Source: Streptococcus suis (GTDB taxonomy: Bacteria > Bacillota > Bacilli > Lactobacillales > Streptococcaceae). From it: DNA of 64,000 nucleotides. The notes below the pieces were generated by a model. That model was not told the origin of the DNA. It worked only from the letters and a program-made list of their open reading frames with translations, and searched no databases. The stretch covers positions 1,674,001 through 1,738,000 of the forward strand of contig CP025095.1 in NCBI GenBank assembly GCA_002831545.1, in the 5' to 3' direction. Positions 13,777-23,110 of this stretch are shown piece by piece. Position 1 is the stretch's first letter. Each line of letters opens with the position of its first letter. A program made the translations under genes and the position numbers.

Positions 13777-14116
13777 GATGCAACATAAAGGAACTCAGAT
13801 TTTAGAAACAGAACGACTGATTTTACGCCCTTTTCAAGCAAGCGATGTTGAGCCCGTTTTCCAAAACTGAACTTCAGATGAAAAGGTTACCACCTATCTG
13901 ACCTGGCCAACTCATCAGACACTCCAAGATACTGAAGACTATGTCCAGTTCTGTCTTCAATCCTATTCACAGGAAAAAACATACAGGTGGGTAATTGAGC
14001 TCAAAGAAAATCAGCAACCCATTGGAGATATTTCCGTTGTCAGCCTTGATGAAAGAGTTCAAGCTGCCGAATTAGGTTGGGTGTTTAGCAGACAATGGTG
14101 GGGCCAAGGCTATCTA

Positions 14117-14214
14117 GTCATTTAGTTTTTCTTTTATTACTTCGTTAACTCGCTTTGCCGTACTCTAGTACTGTCTGCAGCTCGTTGCCTAGTACTAAAA
14201 GTAAACTAAAAGAC
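14117..14214. mobile_element. MITE copy 2 (98 bp, TA-flanked) inside the acetyltransferase gene
   Basis: Same terminal inverted repeats as the copy at 12902-13057 (GTCATTTAGTTT at the left end, AAACTAAAAGAC at the right end), with TA at 14115-14116 and 14215-14216. It is shorter than copy 1 because the internal hairpin block is missing. Precise removal with one TA restores the host reading frame, which proves an insertion into a TA dinucleotide. Confidence 0.9.
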
Positions 14215-14479
14215 TATACTGCCCGAAGTCACTCGCTTTCTACTAGAAGAGGGCGGCTGTTTACTGATTACAGCTGTTCACGGTAGTAAGAACCGTCCGT
14301 CTGGTCGCGTCATGGAAAAAGTCGGTATGACCTATGAAGGAACTCTCCGCCAAGCCGCTCGAAACAATTGTGGTATTGTGGATATTGCCCTTTACTGTAA
14401 CCGCCCAATAACAAGGTATCTATCTAATCACTCCCTCCTCCTGTATACTGTTATAAAAAACAAAACTGGAGGATTTATT

Positions 14480-14665
14480 ATGTCACACCCCATCGTCCCA
14501 TTGACTATTCCCCTATCTCGCCGCTTTGAGAAGAAAGGCAGAAATGATATTCTGATGAAAATTCGTCTCGGAAAAGTGGAAGTCACATTCTTTCACTCTA
14601 TCAACCAAAAAATATTAGAAACAATCTTGGATAAGGTACTGCACTATGACCATCCGACTCAGTGA
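14480..14665 (+). CDS. IS66 accessory protein, TnpA-like (61 residues)
   Basis: A small protein with a good SD (CTGGAGG) beginning MSHPIVPLTIPLSRRFEKKG. It occupies the position of IS66 orf1 and includes a stretch (VTFFHSINQKILETILDKVLH) seen in short IS66 TnpA proteins of streptococci. It overlaps tnpB by 20 nt. It lacks the helix-turn-helix of longer TnpA proteins, so its role in transposition is uncertain. Confidence 0.75.
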   Translation: MSHPIVPLTIPLSRRFEKKGRNDILMKIRLGKVEVTFFHSINQKILETILDKVLHYDHPTQ

Positions 14666-14996
14666 TTTAGGTCAAGTCTACTTGGTTTGCGGTAAAACGG
14701 ACATGCGTCAAGGGATTGATTCTCTCGCCTACCTTGTCAAAAGTCAATTCAATCTGGATCCCTTTTCAGGTCAGGTCTATCTCTTCTGCGGAGGTCGAAA
14801 AGACCGATTCAAAGCTCTTTACTGGGACGGACAAGGATTTTGGTTATTGTATAAACGTTTTGAGAATGGAAAATTGACCTGGCCAAACAATGAAGAAGAG
14901 GTCAAGGCTCTAACTTCCGAGCAGGTGGACTGGCTCATGAAAGGATTTTCTATCAATCCAAAAATAAATCTTTCAAAAAGTCGTGATTTCTATTGA
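14646..14996 (+). CDS. tnpB: IS66 family protein TnpB (orf2)
   Basis: A 116-residue protein of the IS66 Orf2 family, needed with TnpC for transposition of these elements. The family motif is clear: LVCGKTDMRQGIDSLA near residues 14-29, then QVYLFCGGRKDRFKALYWDG near 43-62 and the WLLYKRFENGKLTWP stretch. It overlaps the end of the preceding small gene, consistent with coupled translation. It appears intact. Confidence 0.95.
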   Translation: MTIRLSDLGQVYLVCGKTDMRQGIDSLAYLVKSQFNLDPFSGQVYLFCGGRKDRFKALYWDGQGFWLLYKRFENGKLTWPNNEEEVKALTSEQVDWLMKGFSINPKINLSKSRDFY

Positions 14997-15047
14997 AATC
15001 ATGGCTTTTCTTTGTGTATAATGAGATAAAAAGAAGGAGGTAAGTCC

Positions 15048-16560
15048 ATGGAGTCACAAGATAAAGTGATTGAAAGTCTAACAAAAACCATTGAAATCAT
15101 GACCAACGAGTTGAGCCTCCTTCGTGAACAGATTGAGTATCTGAGACAGAAACTCTACGGAAAATCATCAGAGAAGGTTGTGTATCAACCCGGTCAGCTG
15201 AGCTTGTTTGGGGAGGAAATTCTCCCTGAAGAAGAAGCTGACTTACCCAGTTGAAACAGAAACGATTACCTATAAACGCAAGAAAGCTAAGGGAGTTCGT
15301 CAGGCTATTTTCAGCCAATTCACTCCAGAGATAGTGCATCACGAATTGCAAGGCGAAGATTGTACCTGTCCAGACTGTCATGGTCAATTAAAGGAGATTG
15401 GTTCAACTGTTCAACGACAAGAGTTGGTCTTCATTCCTGCACAATTAAAGCGGATTGACCATGTTCAACACGCATACAAGTGTCAGGCATGTAGTCAGAA
15501 GAATCTGAGCGATAAGATTATCAAGGCTCCCATTCCTAAGGCACCTTTGGCACACAGCTTGGGTTCAGCCTCTATCATTGCCCACACCATTCACCAGAAG
15601 TTCAATCTGAAGGTGCCCAATTACCGTCAGGAAGAGGATTGGAACAAGCTCGGTCTGCCCATCAGTCGCAAGGAAATAGCCAATTGGCACATCAAGTCTA
15701 GTCAGTATTATTTCGAACCGATTTATAACCTGTTGCACGAGAAATTGTTGGAGCAGCCTATTCTCCATGCGGATGAAACCTCCTACAAGGTCTTAGAAAA
15801 TGATAGCCAGTTGACCTTCTACTGGACTTTCTTGTCTGGGAAGCATGAGAAAAAGGGCATCACCCTCTATCATCATGACAAACGACGGAGTGGCTTGGTT
15901 GTGGAGGAAGTTCTTGGGGACTATGCGGGCTATGTACATTGTGACATGTGGTCAGCCTATCGGCAGTTAGACAAGGCTCAGCTGGTTGGCTGTTGGGCTC
16001 ATGTCAGAAGAAAATTCTTTGAGGCGACTCCTAAGAAGACAGACAAGACTTCTTTAGGAGCCAAGGGCTTAGCCTATTGCGACCGCCTGTTTGCCTTGGA
16101 GAATGACTGGACTGACTTGTCTACTGAGGAGCGGCTGCATAAACGGCAGACAGAGTTGGCTCCCTTGATGGACGAGTTCTTTGATTGGTGTCGCAATCAG
16201 GCTGTCTTGCCAGGTTCCAAATTGGGCACTGCAATAGAGTATAGCCTCAAATACGAAACCACCTTCCGAACCGTTCTCTCGGATGGCGATTTAGTCCTGT
16301 CCAACAATATGGCTGAGAGGGCTATGAAGACCTTGGTGATGGGACGTAAAAATTGGCTGTTCTCTCAAAGCTTTGAGGGGGCCAAGTCGACAGCTATCAT
16401 TTTGAGTCTTTTAGAAACTGCTAAACGACACGGTCTTGATGCAGAGAAATATATGACCTATCTTCTAGAACACTTACCTAACGAAGAGACGCTCGCAAAA
16501 AAAGAAGTTCTGGAGGCTTATTTACCATGGGCTGAAAATATTCAAGAAAAGTGCAAATAG
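15048..16560 (+). pseudogene. tnpC: IS66 transposase TnpC, frameshifted
   Basis: This is the main IS66 transposase. The first 68 codons (15048-15254) give the N-terminal leucine-zipper-like region and LYGKSSEK, then stop. The rest continues in the next frame to 16560. Deleting one A near 15250 joins EEADLP to VETETITYKRKK, so a single-base insertion is the simplest cause; a sequencing error or programmed shift is possible. Downstream are a Cys4 zinc finger (CTCPDC...YKCQAC) and the DDE residues: Asp in LHADETSYKV, Asp in HCDMWSAYRQ and Glu in NNMAERAMKTL. Its SD is AAGGAGG. Confidence 0.9.
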
Positions 16561-16600
16561 AAAAAGGTTCCAGAGTCGACAGGACTTTGGAACCTTTTCA
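16560..16600 (+). terminator. Terminator at the end of the IS66 element
   Basis: Inverted repeat AAAAGGTTCCA/TGGAACCTTTT directly after the tnpC stop codon and just inside the right terminal repeat. Confidence 0.65.
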
Positions 16601-16652
16601 ATATACCTTGTTATTGGGCGGTTACCCTTTACTCACTGTTGCATACAGATAG

Positions 16653-16690
16653 AAAAAGTCGCTAGTTCTTGTTGAACTAACGACTTTTTT
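16653..16690. terminator. Bidirectional terminator between the broken acetyltransferase and ftsY
   Basis: Stem AAAAAGTCG-TAGTTC pairs with GAACTA-CGACTTTTT with one C/A mismatch and a 5-nt loop; both strands have T runs. The stop codon of the ancestral acetyltransferase gene is inside the left arm, and the right arm touches the ftsY stop codon. Confidence 0.8.
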
Positions 16691-17965
16691 CTACACCAAT
16701 CCTTCCAAAAGCCCACGCATGAACTCTTCAGACTTGAATTCTCCGATGTCATCGATTTTCTCACCGAAACCAATCAATTTCACTGGAATATCTAGTTCCT
16801 GACGAATAGCAAGAACGACGCCACCTTTTGCAGTACCGTCTAGCTTGGTCAAAACAAGACCTGTCAATGGAGTAATTTTTGCAAATTCTTTGGCTTGACT
16901 AAGGGCGTTTTGTCCTGTCGAGGCATCTAGTGCTAAGAGGGTTTCATGCGGTGCATCAGGAAGTGTTCGTTTAATGATACGACCGATTTTTTCCAGCTCT
17001 GCCATAAGGTTTTCTTTATTTTGCAAACGACCTGCTGTGTCAATCATGAGAATATCCACGCCTTCTGCCACGGCACGTTTTACCCCATCAAAAACCACAC
17101 TAGCTGGGTCTGACTTTTCAGGTCCTGTGACCACTGGCACATCGACACGGCGACCCCACTCGACCAGCTGGGCTACCGCACCCGCACGGAAGGTGTCCGC
17201 TGCGACCAACATGACCTTCTTGCCAGCTTGCTTGTACTTGTAGGCTAACTTACCGATAGACGTCGTCTTCCCAACACCGTTGACACCGACAAAGAGCATG
17301 ACTGTCAAATCATCTTGGAAATTGATATGCTCGCTGAATTGACCGTCTTTTTCGTAAATATCCACCAATTTTTCGATGATAACCCGACGGAGTTCATCTG
17401 TCTTCTTGGCATTTTGCAACTTGGCTTCATAGCGGAGCTCCTCTGTCAGCGTAGAAGCAACTTGCACACCTACGTCTGACAAAATCAGCATTTCTTCCAA
17501 CTCTTCGAAAAATTCTTCATCAACCGAACGGAAATTGGCAAAGAATTCATTGAGCCTTGCCCCAAAGCCTGTACGTGTCTTTTTCAAGGTACGCTGGTAC
17601 TTATCCTGCTCACTTTCTTGCTCTACTGGAGCCACTTCCTGAACAGGCTCTTCTTTGGCCTTGGTTTGAATAGCTGGGTCAAAGCCTTGTTCCTGCGCTT
17701 CCTTCACTCGAGCCGCAGCGGCTTCTTTGGCTGCATAATATTGAGCCATCATGTCTAAGGTCCGTTGTTTCTGAGCTTCTTGTTCGGCTGTCAATTCAGG
17801 ATCTGCTACTTCAGACTGGAACTCTTCCATTTCTTGAGTAGCTGACTCAACCTCAGTAGTTACTGTATCTTCGCTAAAAGCCGACTGCTCCCTTTCCACT
17901 TCTTCAACAAGAGCGACTTGCTCCTCTTGTTTTTCTTGTCCAAATAATCGATCAAATAATCCCAT
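16691..17965 (-). CDS. ftsY: Signal recognition particle receptor FtsY
   Basis: FtsY docks the signal recognition particle with nascent membrane proteins at the membrane. The 424-residue protein has an acidic N-terminal A domain (residues 1-120, rich in Glu and Gln, membrane contact) followed by the NG GTPase domain: GVNGVGKTTSIGKLAYKYK, DTFRAGAVAQL, DTAGRLQNK and TKLDGTAKGG. I set the start at 17965 (MGLFDRLFG), which has GAGG 6 nt upstream; a longer frame adds four residues without support. It starts 1 nt after the preceding HAD gene stop, in the rnc-smc-HAD-HAD-ftsY operon. Confidence 0.96.
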   Translation of the reverse strand: MGLFDRLFGQEKQEEQVALVEEVEREQSAFSEDTVTTEVESATQEMEEFQSEVADPELTAEQEAQKQRTLDMMAQYYAAKEAAAARVKEAQEQGFDPAIQTKAKEEPVQEVAPVEQESEQDKYQRTLKKTRTGFGARLNEFFANFRSVDEEFFEELEEMLILSDVGVQVASTLTEELRYEAKLQNAKKTDELRRVIIEKLVDIYEKDGQFSEHINFQDDLTVMLFVGVNGVGKTTSIGKLAYKYKQAGKKVMLVAADTFRAGAVAQLVEWGRRVDVPVVTGPEKSDPASVVFDGVKRAVAEGVDILMIDTAGRLQNKENLMAELEKIGRIIKRTLPDAPHETLLALDASTGQNALSQAKEFAKITPLTGLVLTKLDGTAKGGVVLAIRQELDIPVKLIGFGEKIDDIGEFKSEEFMRGLLEGLV

Positions 17966-17966
17966 A

Positions 17967-18779
17967 CTAGTCCTCATTCAATACATAGTGCTTGATGGCC
18001 CAAGCAATGCCATCTTCATCATTGGTTTTTGGTAAAACGACATTTGCTGCTGATTTGATTTCTTCAGTTGCGTTTGCCATGGCAACTCCTAAACCAGCCC
18101 ATTCAATCATAGACAAGTCATTTCCTTCATCACCACAGGCCATGACTTCTGACTGATCAATCCCCAGATGTCCAATCAACTTAGCCAAACCATTTGCCTT
18201 ATGAACACCTTTTGGACTCCACTCGAGCAGAATATCACGCGATTTGAAAATCTCGAAGCGCTCGTGAAGTTCCGCAGGAATTTTTGGAATTTGTCCATCC
18301 AAAAAGTCTGCTGCCACAGCTGAAACTGCCTTATTGTAGACAAAATCTTCTGGCATTTCCTCATCGCTTGCCACAATTTTATTAAGCAATGGATTACAAG
18401 TTAGATAAAGTGATTCATGGGCTGATGGTAGAGAATAGACATCACCACCATAGAGAACATCCAGAGGCAGGTCTAAATCATTTGTCACACGACGGATGGT
18501 GCGCACATCTTCAATGGTGAAGCCAACCTTATCCAAAACCCGACCTGTATTTTCCTGGACTAGACCACCGTTAAATGTAATCGAATATTGATTCTCCCCT
18601 AGCAGATCTAGTTCTTCTAGAAAAGTACCGATAGCTTGTAAAGGACGCCCTGTTGTCAGAACTACATAAACTCCACGCTCACGCGCTGCCTGCAAGGCCT
18701 TTTTATTAGCTTCTGAAATCCGTTTGTCCGATGTCAGAAGTGTTCCATCCAAATCCAATGCAATCAACTTAATTGCCAT
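17967..18779 (-). CDS. Cof-type HAD family phosphatase
   Basis: A haloacid dehalogenase superfamily hydrolase of the Cof/IIB type, 270 residues, expected to act on small phosphorylated metabolites. The nucleophile motif is ALDLDGTLL at residues 7-15, motif II is VVLTTGRP, and the acidic motif is CGDEGNDLSMIEWAG near residue 215. It overlaps the preceding HAD gene by 11 nt and is followed by ftsY after one base. The substrate cannot be read from sequence. Confidence 0.9.
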   Translation of the reverse strand: MAIKLIALDLDGTLLTSDKRISEANKKALQAARERGVYVVLTTGRPLQAIGTFLEELDLLGENQYSITFNGGLVQENTGRVLDKVGFTIEDVRTIRRVTNDLDLPLDVLYGGDVYSLPSAHESLYLTCNPLLNKIVASDEEMPEDFVYNKAVSAVAADFLDGQIPKIPAELHERFEIFKSRDILLEWSPKGVHKANGLAKLIGHLGIDQSEVMACGDEGNDLSMIEWAGLGVAMANATEEIKSAANVVLPKTNDEDGIAWAIKHYVLNED

Positions 18780-19578
18780 TTACTTCCTCCTCTAAATAGG
18801 CTAATACTGCTCCATCATTGCAATGACCAATAATAGAATCTGCCTTGGCCTTCACGTCCTCTCTTGCATTTTCTGTCGCAAGAGCCAGACCTGCAAAGCC
18901 AAACATATCTAAATCATTTTGATTATCACCAAATGCCACTACATCCTGACGGGCAATTTCAAAATGAGCACAGAGATGGCTCAATCCAACTGATTTATTT
19001 GAACCATTTGGAATTATATCAATATTGTCAAAACCAGTTGTCATGGCCGTTACACTTTCAAATGTATCATTTAACCATCGTCTGGCATCGTCCATTTCCT
19101 CAGGAGAAAATTTGGCATTGATTTTTATAATCTCTTCTCGAACTTCTTCAAATGTGTCTACCAATCGAAAATGTGCGTAATAATTCGTCATCGCTTCTAA
19201 AAACTGAGGCTCAGCATTTTTTAATAAATAAAAGTTTTCGAGTCCAGACAGCACCATGGACTGACTGCTACCAAAGGGACCTGCATCAATACCCGCGATA
19301 ATCGGCAGATAGATTTCAGGACTAATTGGATCATCCATAAAGATAGTCTGCCCCTGATATTCAACGATTGAACCATTTTCTGCCACAAAACCGATTTCAT
19401 CTACAAAATCTTCAAAAACAAGTTTCAGGCTTTGCATAGATCTCCCACTTGCTGCCACAAATAAATAACCTTTTTCCTTAAACTGATTCAGTATACGACG
19501 AAACCGTTCCTTATCAAAACTATGGTCTTCTCGTAAAAAGGTACCATCCATATCACTGGCGTAAATTTTGTTAATCAT
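18769..19578 (-). CDS. Cof-type HAD family phosphatase
   Basis: A second, divergent HAD IIB hydrolase, 269 residues. Motif I is ASDMDGTFLREDHSF at residues 7-21, motif II is FVAASGRS, and the C-terminal motif is FGDNQNDLDMFGFAG near 217. The two adjacent HAD genes look like an old duplication that has diverged. Its start overlaps the smc stop by 4 nt, so translation is coupled to smc. Substrate unknown. Confidence 0.9.
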   Translation of the reverse strand: MINKIYASDMDGTFLREDHSFDKERFRRILNQFKEKGYLFVAASGRSMQSLKLVFEDFVDEIGFVAENGSIVEYQGQTIFMDDPISPEIYLPIIAGIDAGPFGSSQSMVLSGLENFYLLKNAEPQFLEAMTNYYAHFRLVDTFEEVREEIIKINAKFSPEEMDDARRWLNDTFESVTAMTTGFDNIDIIPNGSNKSVGLSHLCAHFEIARQDVVAFGDNQNDLDMFGFAGLALATENAREDVKAKADSIIGHCNDGAVLAYLEEEVNGN

Positions 19579-22500
19579 AATTTCTCCACATCTTTCAGCT
19601 TAACGGAAACAATCTTGGACACACCAGATTCCTGCATGGTCACCCCATACATGGCATCCGCTGCCGCCATGGTCCCTTTACGGTGGGTCACGACGATAAA
19701 CTGACTCTCCTTATCAAAACGGTTGAGATAGTCACCAAAACGTTTGACATTGGCCTCATCCAAGGCTGCCTCCACCTCATCGAGAATTACAAAAGGAATG
19801 GTCTTAACACGGATAATGGAAAATAGCAGAGCGAGAGCCGAAAGGGCTTTTTCGCCACCAGACATCAAGTTGAGAGATTGAATTTTCTTACCCGGAGGTT
19901 GAACTGAAATCTCCACACCCGCAGTCAATAGGTCACCTTCTGTCAAAATCAAATCCGCTGAACCACCGCCAAACATTTGTTTGAATGTCTGCTTAAAGCT
20001 TTCACGAATAGCTTCAAAAGTAACCTTGAAACGCTCTTTGACTTCATCATCCATCTCGTGGATAGTATCTAGTAGTAAATCACGCGCCGACAAAATATCT
20101 GTCCGTTGCTCATTGAGAAAGGTGAGGCGATTATTGACCTCATCATACTGCTCAATAGCATCCAAATTGACTGGACCCAAAGCACGAATAGCTCTTTCTA
20201 GGTCTTTGAGGCTTTGTTCAGCAACTGCAAGATTCCCAACTTCCTTGGCCTGAGACTGAGCAGCTTCAAAACTCAATTTGAAATGCTCGGTCAAATTACC
20301 AAGTAAAGTCCGTAATTTATCGCCCGCTTGCTCACAATCCGCCTCTAACTTAGCCTGCTTACGAATCAAATCATCATTCTTAGTCCGAGCTTGTTGCAAT
20401 CTTTCTTCCAAGTCTTCAAACTGCCCATCAATATCTTCCAACTCAAACTTTAAGCGAATTAGAATCTGATTGGTCTGGTTTTGCTTATCAGATGCGGCCT
20501 GCAATTGTTCTTCAAGAATCTCAATACTAGTATCTTCAAGAGCTTCTAGCTTCTGGTCAATCATATCCTCTAAAAGAGAAATTTCCTTATCTGCAACCAC
20601 TTTTTCTTCTTGCAAACGTCTCAGATCTGTCTGTTCAAAACGAAGTTGGCTAGTGAGTTCAGCCTGTTCCAAAGTTAGTTGACCCTTCTGAGTCTGTAGT
20701 TTCTGCAAGCTTTCTTGAATACTGTCGCGATTATCACGAACTTGATTGATTTGTTGATCCAAGGCTAGTTTTTTCTCATTCAAGGCTTGGACATTTACTT
20801 CTTCCTTAGCAGCAGCCTCTTCTAGCTCAGTCAAAATGGTCGGACTAACCTGACTCATTTGCAGGTCATACTGGGCTGATAGCTGAGTCAGTCTATTTTC
20901 TGCCTGTTCCTGATGAATCCTTGCGCTCTGCTGGTTCAATCTAGCTTCTTCCCCCTCCGCCTTAATCGTTTCCAAGGCTTCTCTGGTCTGGTCCAAGCTA
21001 GTTTTCTTAGCTGCAACCAAGCTTTCTTGCTCCTGCAACTGGCTGGACAGCTCTGCTATTTCTCCTAAAAGAGCATCCAGTTCTGGTTTGATAAAGGTCG
21101 TGCTGTTATTTCGATTGCTACCACCAGCAAAGGCTCCACCAGGACGGATTTCCGCTCCATCCATGGTCACCATACGCACTTGAAACTTGGTTGCCCGCGC
21201 CGCCTGATTGGCATGGTCAATGGTATCAAAAATCGCGATAGTGCCTAGCAAATTTTGGAAAATCGCATCTAAATTTGGCTGATAAGTCACCAAATCACTT
21301 GCAAGCCCCAAGAATCCTTCTGAAGATTCTAGTAAAGAGACTTGCTGTCCAGAAAGCTGACGTGGCTTGATAGTTGTTAGAGGTAAGAAGGTTGCCCGTC
21401 CTTGCCGTTTTTCTTTCAAAAATGCGATAGCTCGTTTAGCAGTCGCTTCATCTTCAACGATGACGTTTTGACTAGCACCGCCAAGAGCAATTTCCAAAGC
21501 CGTTTGGTAACGAGTATCAAAGGTCAATTGTTCACTGACTGCTCCAATAATTCCTCCTAAGATTGGTGCCGCCTGTAAGACAGCCTTAACCCCTGCGTAG
21601 AAATTGGAATGATTTTTTAAAATAGCTTCTAAACTAGACTGGCGAGCCTGCTTGCCTTTCAACTGATCCAGCAAATCAAACAAGCGACCTTGCTCAGCCT
21701 GATAAGCAGTCTGGACTTGATCCAATTCTGTTTTTTTGGTCTGATAGCTCTCAAGCAACTGGCGTAACACGTGATCAGCTTCTTCTAAACTTTTCCGACT
21801 CTTATCAAGTACTTCTTGAGCTGTTTGTTTTTCCGTCTGCAAGCGTGCCAAGTCTTCAGATTTACTCTCAGAAAGACTGATTTGATTGGCAATATCCTGC
21901 TGAATCTTGGTCAGACGGTTTGAAGCTTCTGCCTCTTCCTGCATCAGAGCAACATACTGTTCACGCAGATGATCTAAAACCTGATCAGGATCTTCTGAAA
22001 AGTAGGAAATTTCTTTGTCTACCGCAGCAATATCGTCTTTCAAGCTAGACAAGGAACTATCTAATTGCGCAAGCGTTTCTTGCTTTTGCTCAATCTGTTC
22101 TGCCAACTGCTCTCGTCTAGTCAACAAGTTTTCCAAACGCGCCTGCGCTTCTTGACGACTTGATTCGTTTTGACTAGATTCCAGTTTATGGACCTCAATT
22201 TTTCGCTCCAAATCACTGATTAACTTGGTCAAATCCAACAGAACTGCCTGTTCACGCTCCAATTGTTCTGAAAGGCGGTGGCGCTTCTCTTTCAAGTTCT
22301 GATTTTCTTGCTCCAGCTCAGAACGCTGTTTGTAGTAGCTAGTCAATTCCGTTTTGACAGACTCTAGTTCGGCTTCTTTTTTCGATAACTTTTCCTTACC
22401 AAGCGACAACTGAGCCACCAAAACATCTAAGTATAATTCCTTACGTTGACCATCTAATTCTAGAAATTTCTTAGCAGTTTGTGCCTGTTTCTCCAATGGT

Positions 22501-23108
22501 TTGACCTGATTATCCAGTTCATAGATAATATCATCCAAGCGGTCCAAGTTGCCCTGGGCCTGTGCCAACTTACTTTCTGTTTCTTTTTTACGCGTCTTGT
22601 ATTTTAAGACCCCTGCAGCCTCTTCAAAAATAGCACGGCGTTCCTCAGGCTTGGAATTGAAAATTGCTTCAACCCGCCCTTGTGAAATGATAGAGAAAGA
22701 ATCACGTCCCAAGCCCGTATCCATGAAAAGATCATGAATATCCCGTAGACGAACCTTTTGCCCATCAATCAAGTACTCACTATCACCAGATCGATAAATG
22801 TGGCGTTCTACCTTGATTTCTTTCTGTTTATTGGCGATAAAACCTGTGCTATTATCCAAGGTCACGACAACCGAGGCGTAGTTAAGAGCCTTGCGGCTTT
22901 CTGTTCCCGAAAAGATGACGTCTGGCATCTTGCCTCCACGTAGGCTTTTAGCAGACGACTCTCCCAAGGCCCAACGTAGACTTTCTGTAATATTGGACTT
23001 GCCAGAACCATTCGGCCCTACAACAGCAGTCACTCCACGATCAAAGACTACCTTAGTCTTATCCGCAAAGGACTTAAAGCCCTGCATTTCAATTGATTTT
23101 AGATACAT
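19575..23108 (-). CDS. smc: Chromosome partition protein SMC
   Basis: SMC forms, with ScpA and ScpB, the condensin that organises the chromosome for segregation. The 1177-residue protein has Walker A GPNGSGKSNI near residue 32, long coiled-coil arms on both sides of the hinge (residues about 500-660, with GVKAVLQAAPILGGIIGAV and the RPGGAFAGG stretch), and at the C-terminus the ABC signature LMSGGEKALSALALLF and Walker B VILDEVEAALDE. It lies 2 nt after rnc, a common streptococcal arrangement. Many short open frames on the other strand here are shadows of the coiled coil. Confidence 0.98.
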   Translation of the reverse strand: MYLKSIEMQGFKSFADKTKVVFDRGVTAVVGPNGSGKSNITESLRWALGESSAKSLRGGKMPDVIFSGTESRKALNYASVVVTLDNSTGFIANKQKEIKVERHIYRSGDSEYLIDGQKVRLRDIHDLFMDTGLGRDSFSIISQGRVEAIFNSKPEERRAIFEEAAGVLKYKTRKKETESKLAQAQGNLDRLDDIIYELDNQVKPLEKQAQTAKKFLELDGQRKELYLDVLVAQLSLGKEKLSKKEAELESVKTELTSYYKQRSELEQENQNLKEKRHRLSEQLEREQAVLLDLTKLISDLERKIEVHKLESSQNESSRQEAQARLENLLTRREQLAEQIEQKQETLAQLDSSLSSLKDDIAAVDKEISYFSEDPDQVLDHLREQYVALMQEEAEASNRLTKIQQDIANQISLSESKSEDLARLQTEKQTAQEVLDKSRKSLEEADHVLRQLLESYQTKKTELDQVQTAYQAEQGRLFDLLDQLKGKQARQSSLEAILKNHSNFYAGVKAVLQAAPILGGIIGAVSEQLTFDTRYQTALEIALGGASQNVIVEDEATAKRAIAFLKEKRQGRATFLPLTTIKPRQLSGQQVSLLESSEGFLGLASDLVTYQPNLDAIFQNLLGTIAIFDTIDHANQAARATKFQVRMVTMDGAEIRPGGAFAGGSNRNNSTTFIKPELDALLGEIAELSSQLQEQESLVAAKKTSLDQTREALETIKAEGEEARLNQQSARIHQEQAENRLTQLSAQYDLQMSQVSPTILTELEEAAAKEEVNVQALNEKKLALDQQINQVRDNRDSIQESLQKLQTQKGQLTLEQAELTSQLRFEQTDLRRLQEEKVVADKEISLLEDMIDQKLEALEDTSIEILEEQLQAASDKQNQTNQILIRLKFELEDIDGQFEDLEERLQQARTKNDDLIRKQAKLEADCEQAGDKLRTLLGNLTEHFKLSFEAAQSQAKEVGNLAVAEQSLKDLERAIRALGPVNLDAIEQYDEVNNRLTFLNEQRTDILSARDLLLDTIHEMDDEVKERFKVTFEAIRESFKQTFKQMFGGGSADLILTEGDLLTAGVEISVQPPGKKIQSLNLMSGGEKALSALALLFSIIRVKTIPFVILDEVEAALDEANVKRFGDYLNRFDKESQFIVVTHRKGTMAAADAMYGVTMQESGVSKIVSVKLKDVEKL

Positions 23109-23110
23109 AC

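Larger units (their letters stand above)
14397..16625 (+). mobile_element. IS66-family insertion sequence, complete (2229 bp)
   Basis: Both ends are perfect 23-bp inverted repeats (14397-14419 and 16603-16625) that begin with GTAA, as in the IS66 family. The element is flanked by an exact 8-bp duplication CCTTTACT (14389-14396 and 16626-16633), the usual target duplication length for this family. It encodes three genes in the typical order, a small tnpA-like gene, tnpB and tnpC. The last carries a frameshift, so this copy may not move by itself. Confidence 0.95.
13778..16665 (+). pseudogene. GNAT acetyltransferase gene with three independent lesions
   Basis: This is a RimJ/RimL-type N-acetyltransferase gene (start MQHKGTQILETERLILRPFQ) that no longer makes a full protein. 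Codon 31 is TGA at 13868-13870, where the family normally has Trp (VFQN-W-TSDEKV), so a TGG-to-TGA change is likely. A MITE (14117-14214) interrupts codon frame in the acetyl-CoA-binding motif GQGY. An IS66-family element (14397-16625) splits the C-terminus. Removing the MITE with one TA and the IS with one 8-bp repeat restores a continuous frame through GQGYLLPEVTRF, RVMEKVGMTYEG and DIALYSLLHTDRKSR to a TAG at 16663-16665. It overlaps tnp genes by position only. Confidence 0.92.

Noticed and set aside
15208..16560. A separate transposase gene starting with TTG at 15208
   Set aside because: The start overlaps the first part of tnpC without an SD; one base deletion joins both parts into a normal TnpC.
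19981..20682. Open frames antisense to smc
   Set aside because: They are shadows of the coiled-coil codons, without SD, and their composition follows the smc frame.
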